A DNA stretch of 38,785 bases from Caulobacteraceae bacterium (GCA_947478785.1 CANJXI010000031.1:1-38785); one strand, 5' to 3'; shown: positions 24,513-34,534, counted from the first letter of the stretch. Notes: generated by a model from the letters alone, not told the origin. Numbers and translations are program-made.

Positions 24513-24629
24513 TTCCCCGCGAAGGCGGGGACCCAGGCTTTTTTCGTGAAATGGGCCTGGGCTGGCGAAGGCCTTAGAAACCGAACCTCGGAAACACAAA
24601 AACACCTGGATCCCCGCCTTCGCGGGGAA
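24513..24629. repeat. Inverted repeat with 25-base arms, REP-like, with T-run; possible terminator
   Basis: The left arm 24513-24537 (TTCCCCGCGAAGGCGGGG then ACCCAGG) and the right arm 24605-24629 (CCTGGAT then CCCCGCCTTCGCGGGGAA) are reverse complements at 24 of 25 positions. Each arm also folds alone (CCCCGC/GCGGGG). Six T bases at 24539-24544 follow the left hairpin, so it could terminate the rightward gene that ends at 24500. The right arm lies 26 bases beyond the efp stop. This is a typical dispersed palindromic element of Caulobacterales. Confidence 0.8.
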
Positions 24630-24655
24630 GTGCGGCTTGTGCGTGCAGCCGCGCG

Positions 24656-25222
24656 CTAATCCTTCGCGCGTTCCTGGTACGACCCGTCCTCGGTCAGCAC
24701 CACGATCCGGGTGCCCACCGCGATATAGGGCGGCACGAGGGTGCGCAGGCCGTTGGACAGCATCGCGGGCTTGTAGGACGAGGACGCCGTCTGGTTTTTC
24801 ACCGCCGGTTCCGTATCCACCACCTCGAACGTCGCCAGCCTGGGGAGTTCGATGGCGATGGCCGCGTCGTCGTGGGTCGAGAGCGTCACGGTCATGCCCT
24901 CCTGCAGGTAAGGCGCCGCGTCGCCGATCACGTCCTTGGACGCCACCAGCTGGTCGTAGGTCTCGGGGTTCATGAAGTGGAAGCCCTCGCCGTCCTCGTA
25001 GAGGAAGGTGTGCGGCCGGTCGTCGACGATGGCCCGCTCGACGGTCTCGGTGGTGCGGTAACGCTCCGAGACCTTCACCCCGTCGGAGATGCGGCGCATG
25101 TCCAGCTGGGTGACCGGCGTGCCCTTGCCGGGCTGGATGTTCTGGGCCGAGAGCACGACGTAGAGCTTGCCCTCCCGATCGACGACGGCGCCCTTGCGGA
25201 GCGAGTTTGCGGCGACTTTCAC
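24656..25222 (-). CDS. efp: Elongation factor P
   Basis: 188 residues from a GTG start at 25222, preceded by GAGGAT; this gives the standard EF-P length and N-terminus ([11 protein letters not shown]). EF-P rescues ribosomes stalled on polyproline runs. Domain I carries the loop NIQPGKGTP, whose Lys (about residue 34) is the lysylation site in the EpmA/EpmB pathway. Domains II and III are OB folds. epmA lies divergently 134 bases away and epmB downstream of it, so the factor and its two modification enzymes are clustered, which supports beta-lysylation of this EF-P. Confidence 0.96.
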   Translation of the reverse strand: MKVAANSLRKGAVVDREGKLYVVLSAQNIQPGKGTPVTQLDMRRISDGVKVSERYRTTETVERAIVDDRPHTFLYEDGEGFHFMNPETYDQLVASKDVIGDAAPYLQEGMTVTLSTHDDAAIAIELPRLATFEVVDTEPAVKNQTASSSYKPAMLSNGLRTLVPPYIAVGTRIVVLTEDGSYQERAKD

Positions 25223-25356
25223 GTGTGCTGATCCTCGATGGTGTGCGGACGCGGGCGGACCCGGCGCGATTCCGCTAAGCAAATTGTTCCCGCGCCCCTA
25301 TAGCGATTGACGCCGAAATCGCCAGCCCCCCGCCAAAACGCCACGGCCCGAACAGC

Positions 25357-26382
25357 TTGGAAGAAACCCGATCATCGCCCTGGTGGGACCCCGGCCGGCG
25401 CGAGGACCGCCGCCCGTTCCTGGCCGCCCGCGCCCGGATCCGGAGCGCCGTGCGCGGCTGGTTCGAGGGCAGGGGGTTCACCGAGGTCGAGACCCCCGGG
25501 CTGCAGCGCTCGCCGGGAAACGAGGCCCACCTGCACGCCTTCGCCACCGCGTTCGTGGGCGCGGCGGGCGACCGCCAGCCGCTCTACCTGCACACCTCGC
25601 CGGAGTTCACCGCCAAGAAGCTGCTGGCGTCCGGCGAGCGGCGGATCTTCGAGCTGGCCCGCGTCTGGCGCAACCGCGACCGCGGCCCTCTGCACCATCC
25701 CGAGTTCACCCTGCTGGAGTGGTATCGCGTCGAGGAGCCCTACACCGCCATCATGGCGGACTGCGCGGTGCTTCTGGCGCTGGCCGCCGAGGCGGCCGGG
25801 GTGAGCGCGCTCGCCTTCCGTGGTCACAGCATCGACCCTGCCGCCGAGCCCGAGCGCCTCACCGTGGGCGAGGCCTTCGACCGTTACGCCCGCCTCGACC
25901 TGCACGCCCCGGACCTCGCCGCCGCCGCCCGCGCAGCCGGCATCCGGGTGGCCCCCGACGACACCTGGGCCGACGTCTTCAGCCGGGTGCTGGTCGAGAA
26001 GGTGGAGCCGAACCTCGGCCTGGAGCGGGCGACCATCCTCTACGAATACCCCGCCGAACAGGCCGCGCTCGCCCGCCGCGCGGCGCACGACCCGCGCGTC
26101 GCCGAGCGGTTCGAGCTCTATGCCTGCGGCGTCGAGCTCGCCAACTGCTTCGGCGAGCTCACCGACCCGACCGAACAGCGCCGCCGGTTCGAGGCCGAGA
26201 TGGCCGAGAAGGCCCGCGTCTACGGCGAGCGCTATCCCATCGACGAGGACTTCCTGGCCGCGCTGGCGGTCATGCCCGAGGCCTCCGGCGGCGCCCTGGG
26301 CTTTGATCGCCTTGTGATGCTGGCCACGGGCGCCAGCCGCATCGAGCAGGTTTTGTGGGCGCCTGTCACAGAGGCGTCGTGA
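25357..26382 (+). CDS. epmA: EF-P--(R)-beta-lysine ligase
   Basis: 341 residues. This is a class II lysyl-tRNA synthetase-like enzyme without the anticodon-binding domain, and it attaches (R)-beta-lysine to EF-P. Class II motifs are visible: motif 1 region FTEVETPGLQRSPGNEAH, motif 2 RVWRNRDRGPLHHPEFTLLE, and motif 3 GGALGFDRLVMLATG. The N-terminus starts directly in the catalytic domain, as expected for EpmA. The only usable start in frame is TTG at 25357: a stop lies upstream near 25309 and no ATG or GTG fits the family length. It is divergent from efp; the exported hydrolase gene follows after 72 bases and epmB after that. Confidence 0.93.
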   Translation: MEETRSSPWWDPGRREDRRPFLAARARIRSAVRGWFEGRGFTEVETPGLQRSPGNEAHLHAFATAFVGAAGDRQPLYLHTSPEFTAKKLLASGERRIFELARVWRNRDRGPLHHPEFTLLEWYRVEEPYTAIMADCAVLLALAAEAAGVSALAFRGHSIDPAAEPERLTVGEAFDRYARLDLHAPDLAAAARAAGIRVAPDDTWADVFSRVLVEKVEPNLGLERATILYEYPAEQAALARRAAHDPRVAERFELYACGVELANCFGELTDPTEQRRRFEAEMAEKARVYGERYPIDEDFLAALAVMPEASGGALGFDRLVMLATGASRIEQVLWAPVTEAS

Positions 26383-26454
26383 CTCCGCCATTTGTGATGG
26401 GCCGGCGATTCCGTCGGCGCCATGGTGCTCGCCAGTTCTAGTTGTGAGGTCACA

Positions 26455-27372
26455 ATGCCGCGTTTCCTGCTGGCCCTGTTCGCACTGCTGACGGTCTCGC
26501 CCGCCTGGGCCCAGGTCGTACCGTTCCCGCCCGGATTCCACGCCCAGGAGATCACCACCAACGGGGCGACCATCCACGTCCGGGTCGGCGGCCATGGCCC
26601 GGCCGTCGTCCTGCTGCACGGCTATGGCGAGACCGGCGACATGTGGGCGCCGCTGGCGGACGACCTCGCCCGCGACCACACCGTGGTGGTTCCCGACCTC
26701 CGCGGGCTCGGGCTGTCCTCCAAGCCGCCGGGCGGCTACGACAAGAAGACCCAGGCCGGTGACGTCGCCGGCGTGCTGGATGCGCTGAAGATCACCAAGG
26801 CCGACTTGGTCACCCACGACATCGGCAACATGGTCGGCTACGCCTTCGCCGCCCAGCACCGCGACCGCGTCACCCGCTTCGTCCTGATCGACGCGCCGCT
26901 GCCCGGCGTCGGGCCGTGGGACGAGGTCCTGAAGAACCCGCTGCTCTGGCACTTCCGCTTCGGCGGGCCGGACATGGAGCGGCTGGTGGCGGGCCGCGAG
27001 CGCATCTACCTCGACCGTTTCTGGAACGAATTCTCCGCCACGCCGGCCCGCTTCACCGAAGCCAGCCGCGTCCACTACGCCGCGCTCTACGCCCTGCCGG
27101 GCGCCATGCACGCCGGCTTCGAGCAGTTCCACGCCTTCGACCAGGACGCCGTCGACGACCAGACCTACTTGGCCCAGGGCGGCAAGCTCACCATTCCGGT
27201 GCTGGCGCTGGGCGGCGAGAAGTCCTTCGGGCCGATGATGGCCACCATCATGCGCTTCGCCGCCAGCGACGTGAAGGAAGGCGTCGTCCCGGACTCCGGC
27301 CACTGGATCATGGAGGAAAATCCCAAGGCGACCGTCGCCCTGGTCCGCGCCTTCCTCGACGGCGGGTCCTGA
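26455..27372 (+). CDS. Exported alpha/beta hydrolase, epoxide hydrolase/haloalkane-acid dehalogenase-like
   Basis: 305 residues from the ATG at 26455, chosen because it gives a signal peptide (residues 1-19, ending PAWAQ) and has GAGG just upstream. The alpha/beta hydrolase fold has the oxyanion motif HGYGET, a nucleophile elbow THDIGN in which the nucleophile is Asp rather than Ser, and the catalytic His in GHWIMEE. An Asp nucleophile is typical of epoxide hydrolases and fluoroacetate or haloalkane dehalogenases, as opposed to esterases. The signal peptide suggests a periplasmic site. The gene lies between epmA and epmB in the same direction (34 bases before epmB), but no link to EF-P modification is known. 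Confidence 0.85.
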   Translation: MPRFLLALFALLTVSPAWAQVVPFPPGFHAQEITTNGATIHVRVGGHGPAVVLLHGYGETGDMWAPLADDLARDHTVVVPDLRGLGLSSKPPGGYDKKTQAGDVAGVLDALKITKADLVTHDIGNMVGYAFAAQHRDRVTRFVLIDAPLPGVGPWDEVLKNPLLWHFRFGGPDMERLVAGRERIYLDRFWNEFSATPARFTEASRVHYAALYALPGAMHAGFEQFHAFDQDAVDDQTYLAQGGKLTIPVLALGGEKSFGPMMATIMRFAASDVKEGVVPDSGHWIMEENPKATVALVRAFLDGGS

Positions 27373-27406
27373 CGCGACGGGCGGGCTTCTGCTATGCCCG
27401 CCGGCG

Positions 27407-28447
27407 ATGACCCCCGCCGCAACCCTCCGCAGCCCCGTAGCCCTCGCCGACGCCGGCCTGATTGCGGCCGACCGCCTGGCCGGCCTTGAGCGGGTCGCCG
27501 CCCAATATGCGGTGGCCATCACGCCGGCCATGGCCGAGCTGATCGAGGTCTCCGACGCTGACGATCCCATCGCCCGCCAGTTCATCCCCGCCGAGGCCGA
27601 GCTGAACGTCCGGCCGGAGGAGTCCGCCGATCCCATCGGCGATCTCGTCCACAGCCCGGTCGAGGGTATCGTCCACCGCTACGCCGACCGCTGCCTCCTC
27701 AAGGTCAACCACGCCTGCGCCGTCTACTGCCGTTTCTGCTTCCGCCGCGAGATGGTGGGGCCGGGCGGCGTGCGGGCGCTGTCGGCCAAGGCTCTCGACA
27801 GCGCGCTCGCCTACATCGCCGGCCGCCCGGAGATCTGGGAGGTGATCGTCACCGGCGGCGATCCCTTCATCCTTTCGGCCCGGCGGTTGCGCGCCTTGAT
27901 GACGCGGCTGGCCGCCATCGACCACGTGAAGGTCATCCGCTTCCACACCCGCGTCCCGGCCGTGGCGCCTGACATGGTCACCGACGCGCTCGTGGCCGCG
28001 CTCCAGGCGCCCGGCAAGGCGATCTACGTGGCGCTGCACGCCAACCACGCCCGCGAACTGACGCCCGCCGCCCGCGCGGCTTGCGCCCGGCTGGTGGACG
28101 CCGGCGTCCCCATGCTCGGCCAGACCGTCCTCCTGCGCGGTGTCAATGACGACCCCGAGACGCTGACAGCCCTGATGCGCGCCTTCGTGGAGACCCGGAT
28201 AAAGCCCTACTACCTGCACCAGGCCGACCTTGCGCCCGGGACATCCCACTTGCGGACCAGCCTCGCCGAGGGACAGGCCTTGATGCGGGCGCTGCGCGGT
28301 GACGTGTCCGGCCTCTGCCAGCCGACCTACGTCCTCGATATCCCCGGCGGCCACGGCAAGGTCCCGGTGGGTCCGGACTATCTCTCCGAGACCGGCGTCG
28401 AGGATCCCTCGGGGCGCCATCATGCCTATCCGCCGGCCGCAGCCTGA
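27407..28447 (+). CDS. epmB: EF-P lysine 2,3-aminomutase (beta-lysine synthesis)
   Basis: 346 residues. This is a radical SAM, PLP-dependent lysine 2,3-aminomutase that makes (R)-beta-lysine for EpmA. The [4Fe-4S] motif C-x3-C-x2-C is read in CAVYCRFCFRR. The C-terminal LDIPGGHGKVP carries the PLP lysine. Length and the LNVRPEESADPIGD N-terminal region fit EpmB rather than the longer clostridial aminomutases. The presence of efp, epmA and epmB within 4 kb indicates that the full modification pathway is encoded here. The stop overlaps the start of the next gene (TGATG). Confidence 0.93.
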   Translation: MTPAATLRSPVALADAGLIAADRLAGLERVAAQYAVAITPAMAELIEVSDADDPIARQFIPAEAELNVRPEESADPIGDLVHSPVEGIVHRYADRCLLKVNHACAVYCRFCFRREMVGPGGVRALSAKALDSALAYIAGRPEIWEVIVTGGDPFILSARRLRALMTRLAAIDHVKVIRFHTRVPAVAPDMVTDALVAALQAPGKAIYVALHANHARELTPAARAACARLVDAGVPMLGQTVLLRGVNDDPETLTALMRAFVETRIKPYYLHQADLAPGTSHLRTSLAEGQALMRALRGDVSGLCQPTYVLDIPGGHGKVPVGPDYLSETGVEDPSGRHHAYPPAAA

Positions 28448-29199
28448 TGGCCTGGGAGCGCCGCTACGACGAGGCTGAGCCGCAGCGGGTCAACAAGTGG
28501 CTGGGCCAGAGCGGCGTCTGCTCCAGGCGCGAGGCTGAATCCCTGATCGAAAAGGGGCTCGTCTTCATCGACGGCGAACGGGTGACGGATACCGGCCGCA
28601 AGATCCTGCCCGGCCAGACCCTGGTTCTCACCGATGGCGACGGTCCGGCGGCGCTCAGCGTGGTCCTGCACAAGCCCATGGGGATCGTCTCTGCACAGCC
28701 GGAGCCCGGCCAGGTCCCCGCCGTGCGCCTGCTCACCAAGGCCGCGCTGATCGGCGAAAGCCCGACCATCCCCGACCGCGACACCCGCCTGGCGCCCCTG
28801 GGCCGCCTGGACATGGACAGCCGGGGCCTCCTGATCCTCTCCGACGACGGGGTGCTCGCCAAGGCGATCATCGGGCCGGAGTCCGACCTCGAGAAGGAGT
28901 ACCTGGTCCGCGTCACCGGGAAGATCACCCCCGACAAGCTGAAGCTGCTTTGCCACGGCCTGACCATGGACGGCCGCCAACTGAAGCCCGCCCGCGTCAG
29001 CGTGGTCGAGGGCCAGCAGCTCCGCTTCATCCTCAAGGAAGGCCGCAACCGCCAGATTCGCCGGATGAGCGAGCTCGTGGGCCTGCACGTCATGGACCTG
29101 GTGCGCGTCCGGATCGGAACACTTCGGCTCGGCGATCTGGAGGAGGGCCGGTGGCGGGTCCTCGGCGACCACGAGCGAGCGATGCTGATCAACCCGTGA
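28447..29199 (+). CDS. rRNA/tRNA pseudouridine synthase, RsuA/RluB/RluF family
   Basis: 250 residues. An S4 RNA-binding domain (about 13-60, VNKWLGQSGVCSRREAE) precedes a pseudouridine synthase catalytic domain with GRLDMDSRGLLIL, whose first Asp is the catalytic residue, and the family signature EGRNRQIRRM. It isomerises specific uridines in rRNA. The RluF or RluB subgroup is most likely given LHKPMGIV, but I cannot assign the site. The ATG overlaps the epmB stop by one base, which suggests coupling. Its 3' end overlaps the convergent SnoaL-like gene by 11 bases. Confidence 0.93.
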   Translation: MAWERRYDEAEPQRVNKWLGQSGVCSRREAESLIEKGLVFIDGERVTDTGRKILPGQTLVLTDGDGPAALSVVLHKPMGIVSAQPEPGQVPAVRLLTKAALIGESPTIPDRDTRLAPLGRLDMDSRGLLILSDDGVLAKAIIGPESDLEKEYLVRVTGKITPDKLKLLCHGLTMDGRQLKPARVSVVEGQQLRFILKEGRNRQIRRMSELVGLHVMDLVRVRIGTLRLGDLEEGRWRVLGDHERAMLINP

Positions 29200-29557
29200 G
29201 CGTGACGTAGAGCTCGCTCTCGATGACCCACTGGCCGGTGACCCTGCGCCAGGCGGCCATGTAGGTCCCGCCGATCGCGCCGCCGGCGGTCCAGCGGCCG
29301 GTCTCCGACGCTCGCGCTCCGGCCGCGTCCAGCGCGATGCTGTCCGTCGTGCGGACATAGGCCACGAAACCCGGATCGCGGAACTGCGCCGCGAACGCCT
29401 GGACGATCGCCTCGGCCCCGAGGATCAGTCCGCCGTCGCCGGTTATCAACCGGGCGTCGGCCAGGAAGAAGGGCCGCAGCCGGCCCGCGTCGCGGCCGGC
29501 GATCAGTTTGTTGGTGAGGCGACGCCGCGCCTGGATGGCGTCCTGCGGCGCCGGCAT
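29189..29557 (-). CDS. SnoaL/NTF2-like (DUF4440-type) protein
   Basis: 122 residues from the ATG at 29557. A helix-helix-strand N-terminus (QDAIQARRRLTNKLIAGRD) and the following antiparallel strands (ETGRWTAGGAIGGTYMAAWRRV, then GQWVIESELYVT) give the NTF2/SnoaL cone fold pattern, in particular the W-x(4-6)-G-x-Y-x(3)-W-R end typical of DUF4440 proteins. Such proteins are small ketosteroid-isomerase-like enzymes or binding proteins; the function here is unknown. It begins 11 bases after the methyltransferase stop and so probably shares its mRNA. Its end overlaps the convergent pseudouridine synthase gene by 11 bases. Confidence 0.8.
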   Translation of the reverse strand: MPAPQDAIQARRRLTNKLIAGRDAGRLRPFFLADARLITGDGGLILGAEAIVQAFAAQFRDPGFVAYVRTTDSIALDAAGARASETGRWTAGGAIGGTYMAAWRRVTGQWVIESELYVTLTG

Positions 29558-29568
29558 GGCCGCGACCG

Positions 29569-30630
29569 CTATTTCCGCATCAGGACGGTGGCCTCGAGGA
29601 TCATCCACCGGCGCATGGCCGGGGTGAAGGAGGCGTCGAAATCGTTGAGCATCTTCTGCGCCCAGCCCGGCAGTTCCTGCGCCGAGTCCCCGGCGGCCAT
29701 GCGCAGCTGGATACGCAGATAGTCGCCGTACATGGTGTCGTGCTTCCAGTTGTTGCGCACGATCACTTCGCTGAAGCCCGCGGCCCGGCCTTCGTCGACC
29801 ATCCATTCCTGGCTGAAGATCCATTTGTCTTCGAGGTATTTGAAATCGGCCGGCTCCGTGCCCGCCATCCTGGCCTCGTAGTCCCAGGACAAGGCCTTCA
29901 ACGCCGTCACCGTCGTCTCGCTGAGCCGCTCGTTGTGCCCGACGTCGGCTGTCAGCAACATCTGGTAGAGGCCGCGGATCAGGCCGGCGCCATCGAAGGG
30001 ATCCACGAAGAATGCGTAGCCGCCGGGCCGCAGGGCCTCCCAGGCGCTGCGCAGCGCCTCGCGCGGGTCCAGCAGGTGGTGCAGCAGGGAGACGCCGGTC
30101 ACCAGGTCGAAGGTCCCCGGCGCGATCCCGCCTGCCGTGCAGTCCCAGGCTACGACATCCACCTTGTCGCGCAGCGGGTACTGGTCGAGCAGGCGCGACA
30201 GGATCGCCAGCAGGTTCGGCGAGATGTCGGTCGCCACGATCCGCAGTTCGGGATTGATCTGGTGTAGCGGAAAGACCGTATTGGTGCCGGGCCCGGCGCC
30301 GAAGTCGAGCACGGTCCGGGCCTCGGCGATCGGCAGGCCGTTCAGCCGCACCGCGCGTTTCAGCAGGTCGAGGATATTCTCGGAGTGGGTGTAGGTCTCG
30401 GTGTAGACGTCGGCCTTCTCGAGGAACCGTTCCGATATGCCCACCAGCCGCTCGGGATCGTAGCCGTCGGCCGCCCACATCGGCGTCGCGCCTTGGCCCT
30501 CGAACGCGAAGGGGCGCAGCGGGCGCTGGAAGAACCCCTGCAACGCACGTGCATTGTTGTGCGCCAATGACGCTGTGTCGGGCGAGGGGCGCCGCTCGAG
30601 GCGTCGCCGTACGTCTTGGAATAGGGACAT
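29569..30630 (-). CDS. Class I SAM-dependent methyltransferase
   Basis: 353 residues from the ATG at 30630; the frame is open upstream and an earlier start at the ATG near 30673 cannot be excluded. The N-terminal 100 residues are mostly helical. Motif I, VLDFGAGPGTNTV, is at 107-119, with the acidic residue of strand 2 in IVATDIS, and the post-motif region LVTGVSLLHHLLDPREAL resembles small-molecule methyltransferases. The C-terminal half is helix-rich with EWMVDEGRAAGFSEV. The substrate cannot be assigned. It lies 55 bases after the alpha/beta hydrolase gene and 11 before the SnoaL-like gene, forming a three-gene leftward unit. Confidence 0.85.
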   Translation of the reverse strand: MSLFQDVRRRLERRPSPDTASLAHNNARALQGFFQRPLRPFAFEGQGATPMWAADGYDPERLVGISERFLEKADVYTETYTHSENILDLLKRAVRLNGLPIAEARTVLDFGAGPGTNTVFPLHQINPELRIVATDISPNLLAILSRLLDQYPLRDKVDVVAWDCTAGGIAPGTFDLVTGVSLLHHLLDPREALRSAWEALRPGGYAFFVDPFDGAGLIRGLYQMLLTADVGHNERLSETTVTALKALSWDYEARMAGTEPADFKYLEDKWIFSQEWMVDEGRAAGFSEVIVRNNWKHDTMYGDYLRIQLRMAAGDSAQELPGWAQKMLNDFDASFTPAMRRWMILEATVLMRK

Positions 30631-30685
30631 GGTTCGCCGGTGAACCTGCGCGTTGCCGCTACGCCTGTCCATGGCCTGCGAAAGA

Positions 30686-31336
30686 TCAGGCCGGATCGGC
30701 CGCCAGTCGCTTGTCGAGATAGGCGCCGACGCGGCGCTCCACCTCCGGAAGGGTTTCCATCCAGAAGTGCGTGGCCCCTTCGACCACGTCGTAATCGATG
30801 ATGATGCCTTTCTGGGTCCGCAGCTTGGAGACCACCCGCTCGACCTCGATGGGCGGCACGACCGTGTCGGTCCCACCGTGCAGGATGAGGCCCGAAGCCG
30901 GGCAGGGGGCCAGGAACGAGAAATCATAGGCGTTGGTCGGCGGCGAAACCGAGATGAAGCCGTCCGTCTCCGGCCGGCGCATCAGGAGTTGCATGCCGAC
31001 CCAGGCCCCGAATGAATAGCCGGCCACCCAGCACTGGGAAGCGGCGGGATTCGTGGACTGCAGCCAGTCCAGCGCCGTGGCCGCGTCAGCCAGTTCGCCG
31101 ATGCCCGAATCGAACTCGCCCTGGCTGCGGCCGACGCCCCGGAAGTTGAACCGCAGCACCGAGAAACCGCGCTTCATGAACAGGTGGAAGAGCTGCACCG
31201 TCACCGGATTGTTCATCTGGCCGCCGGCCTTGGGGTGGGGGTGCAGGATGAGCGCGACGGGCGCCGTCTCGCTCTTGCCCTGGGTGTAGCGTCCCTCGAT
31301 CCGCCCGGCCGCTCCGGTCAGCACGACTTCTGGCAT
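30686..31336 (-). CDS. Alpha/beta hydrolase (serine hydrolase, YfhR/COG2945-like)
   Basis: 216 residues from the ATG at 31336, which has AAAGGG five bases upstream. The short alpha/beta hydrolase fold lacks a lid. It has LILHPHPKAGGQMNN near the oxyanion hole, FNFRGVGRSQGEFD, the nucleophile elbow GYSFGAW with Ser, an acidic residue in LHGGTDTVVPP, and the catalytic His in GATHFW. This pattern is that of the COG2945 hydrolases, which are cytoplasmic and of unknown substrate. It is transcribed divergently from iscR, separated by 164 bases. Confidence 0.88.
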   Translation of the reverse strand: MPEVVLTGAAGRIEGRYTQGKSETAPVALILHPHPKAGGQMNNPVTVQLFHLFMKRGFSVLRFNFRGVGRSQGEFDSGIGELADAATALDWLQSTNPAASQCWVAGYSFGAWVGMQLLMRRPETDGFISVSPPTNAYDFSFLAPCPASGLILHGGTDTVVPPIEVERVVSKLRTQKGIIIDYDVVEGATHFWMETLPEVERRVGAYLDKRLAADPA

Positions 31337-31374
31337 CAGAACCCTTTCCGCTCGGTCCCGCACGGCGGGCCGGA

Positions 31375-31397
31375 ATACTTGACTACTGCGCTCGGTC
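31375..31397 (+). promoter_or_regulatory. Candidate type-1 IscR-like binding site and -35 box
   Basis: ATACTTGACTA (31375-31385) matches the left half of the E. coli type-1 IscR consensus exactly, and CTCGG (31391-31395) resembles the right half. The embedded TTGACT (31379-31384) could be a -35 box, giving promoter occlusion by IscR as in E. coli. The site lies about 104 bases before the iscR-like start. No clean -10 box was found, so promoter assignment is tentative. Confidence 0.45.
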
Positions 31398-31500
31398 TTC
31401 TTAAGTCCCTGGCCACCGGTCGGACCGGTCTCGCGCAAGGCGGCGGCTTGTAACATAGCGTCGTTGCGAAACGCGAGAAAACAACACTGGAGCGCGATAG

Positions 31501-31929
31501 ATGCGCCTCTCCACCAAGGGCCGATACGCCGTGATGGCCATGGCCGACCTGGCGCGCCGGGAAACCGGCGAAGCACGGGCCGTGGCGCTGGCCGAGATCG
31601 CTACCCGCCAGGAGATATCGCTCTCCTACCTGGAACAGCTGTTCGCGCGTCTGCGCCGCAAGGGGCTGGTCAAGTCGGCGCGCGGACCTGGCGGCGGCTA
31701 CCGTCTGGCGCGGGCGGCGGGTGAGACCTCCATCGCCGACATCGTTCACGCCGTCGACGAGCCGCTGCACGCCACCCGCTGCGCGAGCCGCGGCAAGGGC
31801 TGCATGTTGAAGGGCGAGCGCTGCCTCACTCACGACCTGTGGGAAGACCTGGGCGAGCGGATCGAGGACTATCTGGCCTCGGTCAGCCTGGCCGACGTCG
31901 TGACCGGTCGCCTGCGGAAGGCCGCATGA
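31501..31929 (+). CDS. iscR: Rrf2-family Fe-S regulator, IscR-like
   Basis: 142 residues. A winged-helix DNA-binding domain starts with MRLSTKGRYAVMAMADLA, with the recognition region ISLSYLEQLFARLRRKGLVKSARGP. Cluster ligands are Cys94, Cys101, Cys108 and His111 (CLTH), so a [2Fe-2S] cluster is likely. The spacing is C-x6-C-x6-C, one longer on each side than E. coli IscR (C-x5-C-x5-C). Holo-IscR represses Fe-S operons; apo-protein relieves repression. It is the first gene of the operon and its TGA overlaps the next ATG (ATGA). A start at 31501 is preceded by GGAG. RirA or another Rrf2 member is a less likely alternative. Confidence 0.9.
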   Translation: MRLSTKGRYAVMAMADLARRETGEARAVALAEIATRQEISLSYLEQLFARLRRKGLVKSARGPGGGYRLARAAGETSIADIVHAVDEPLHATRCASRGKGCMLKGERCLTHDLWEDLGERIEDYLASVSLADVVTGRLRKAA

Positions 31930-33064
31930 GTCAGGCCGTCTACCTCGATTACAACGCCACCGCTCGCGTCCGACCCGAGGCCGCGGCGGCGGTCGCCCAT
32001 GCGCTCGAGGTGGGCGGCAACCCCTCATCGGTGCACGCCGCGGGCCGCGCGGCCCGCGCCCTTGTCGAACAGGCGCGGGAGGCTGTGGCCGCGATGATCG
32101 CGGCGCCGGTCTCCACCGTTATTTTCACCTCCGGCGGCACCGAGGCCAATGCCCTGGCCATCGAGAGTGCGGTGGCGGCGGGCGCGCGTCGCCTCATCGT
32201 CTCGGCCATCGAGCACGACAGCGTCCGGGAGACCGCCCGCGCCCAGGGCGTCGCCGTAGAGACCCTGCCGGTGACCCGCGACGGCATCGCGGACCTTGAC
32301 TGGTTGCGCGCCCGCCTGCGCGCTTGGGACCCTGCCGATGGCCAACCCTTCGTCGCCTTGATGCTCGCCAACAACGAGACCGGCGTGATCCAGCCGGTGG
32401 CGGAGGCCGCCGAACTGGTGCGCGCCGCCGGTGGCTGGCTGCACGTCGACGCCGTCCAGGCGGCCGGCAAGATGCCGATCGATAGCCGTGCCCTCGGCGC
32501 CGACACGCTCAGTGTCTCCGCCCACAAGATCGGCGGTCCCCAGGGCGTCGGCGCGCTGACCTTCGGCCCTCGGGCCACCATGAGCCGACGGCAACACGGC
32601 GGTGGTCAGGAACGCGGTCGACGCGGGGGCACCGAGAACGTTCTGGGGATCAGCGGTTTTGGTGCGGCTGCCTCGATTCCAGTCTCTCCGGACCGTAACT
32701 CTGCCTGGCGCGACGCCGCCGCCGCACGCCTGAAGTCGGTCGGCGCGGTGATTATGGGCGAAGCGGCCCCGCGCCTGGCCAACACGCTCTGTGTAGCCAC
32801 TCCGGAGCTTGCGTCGGACCTGCAGGTGATGGGACTGGACCTTGCCCGGGTGATGGTCAGCGCGGGCTCCGCCTGCTCGTCGGGCAAGGTGAAGGCCTCG
32901 CCGGTGCTGCAGGCCATGGGGCAGGGCGACCTCGCCGGCTGCGCCATCCGGGTCAGCGGCGGCTGGGACACAACTGAGGGCGACTGGAACCGCTTCGTCG
33001 AGGCCTGGTTCGAAGTCCATGGCCGGCACGCGGCTCGCCGCCGGCCAGTAGGAGCAAACGCATA

Positions 33065-33065
<1 letters not shown>
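31926..33065 (+). CDS. Cysteine desulfurase, IscS/NifS type (first of two in operon)
   Basis: 379 residues. A PLP enzyme that takes sulfur from cysteine for Fe-S assembly. The N-terminus [14 protein letters not shown] is typical, the PLP lysine is in [12 protein letters not shown], and the sulfur-carrying cysteine is in [11 protein letters not shown], a long mobile loop of class I desulfurases. [16 protein letters not shown] is the class I signature. The start ATG overlaps the iscR stop. Alphaproteobacterial suf operons often contain an IscS-like gene before sufB as well as sufS later, as here. It starts the enzyme genes and its TAA overlaps sufB (TAATG). Confidence 0.95.

Positions 33066-34533
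<1,468 letters not shown>

Positions 34534-34534
<1 letters not shown>

Noticed and set aside
24513..24629. CRISPR-like repeat
   Set aside because: Only one pair of inverted arms, with no direct repeat-spacer series.
29558..30478. N-terminal extension of the SnoaL-like frame to 429 residues
   Set aside because: The upstream part overlaps the methyltransferase gene in another frame and shows no domain; the last 122 residues alone form the family.
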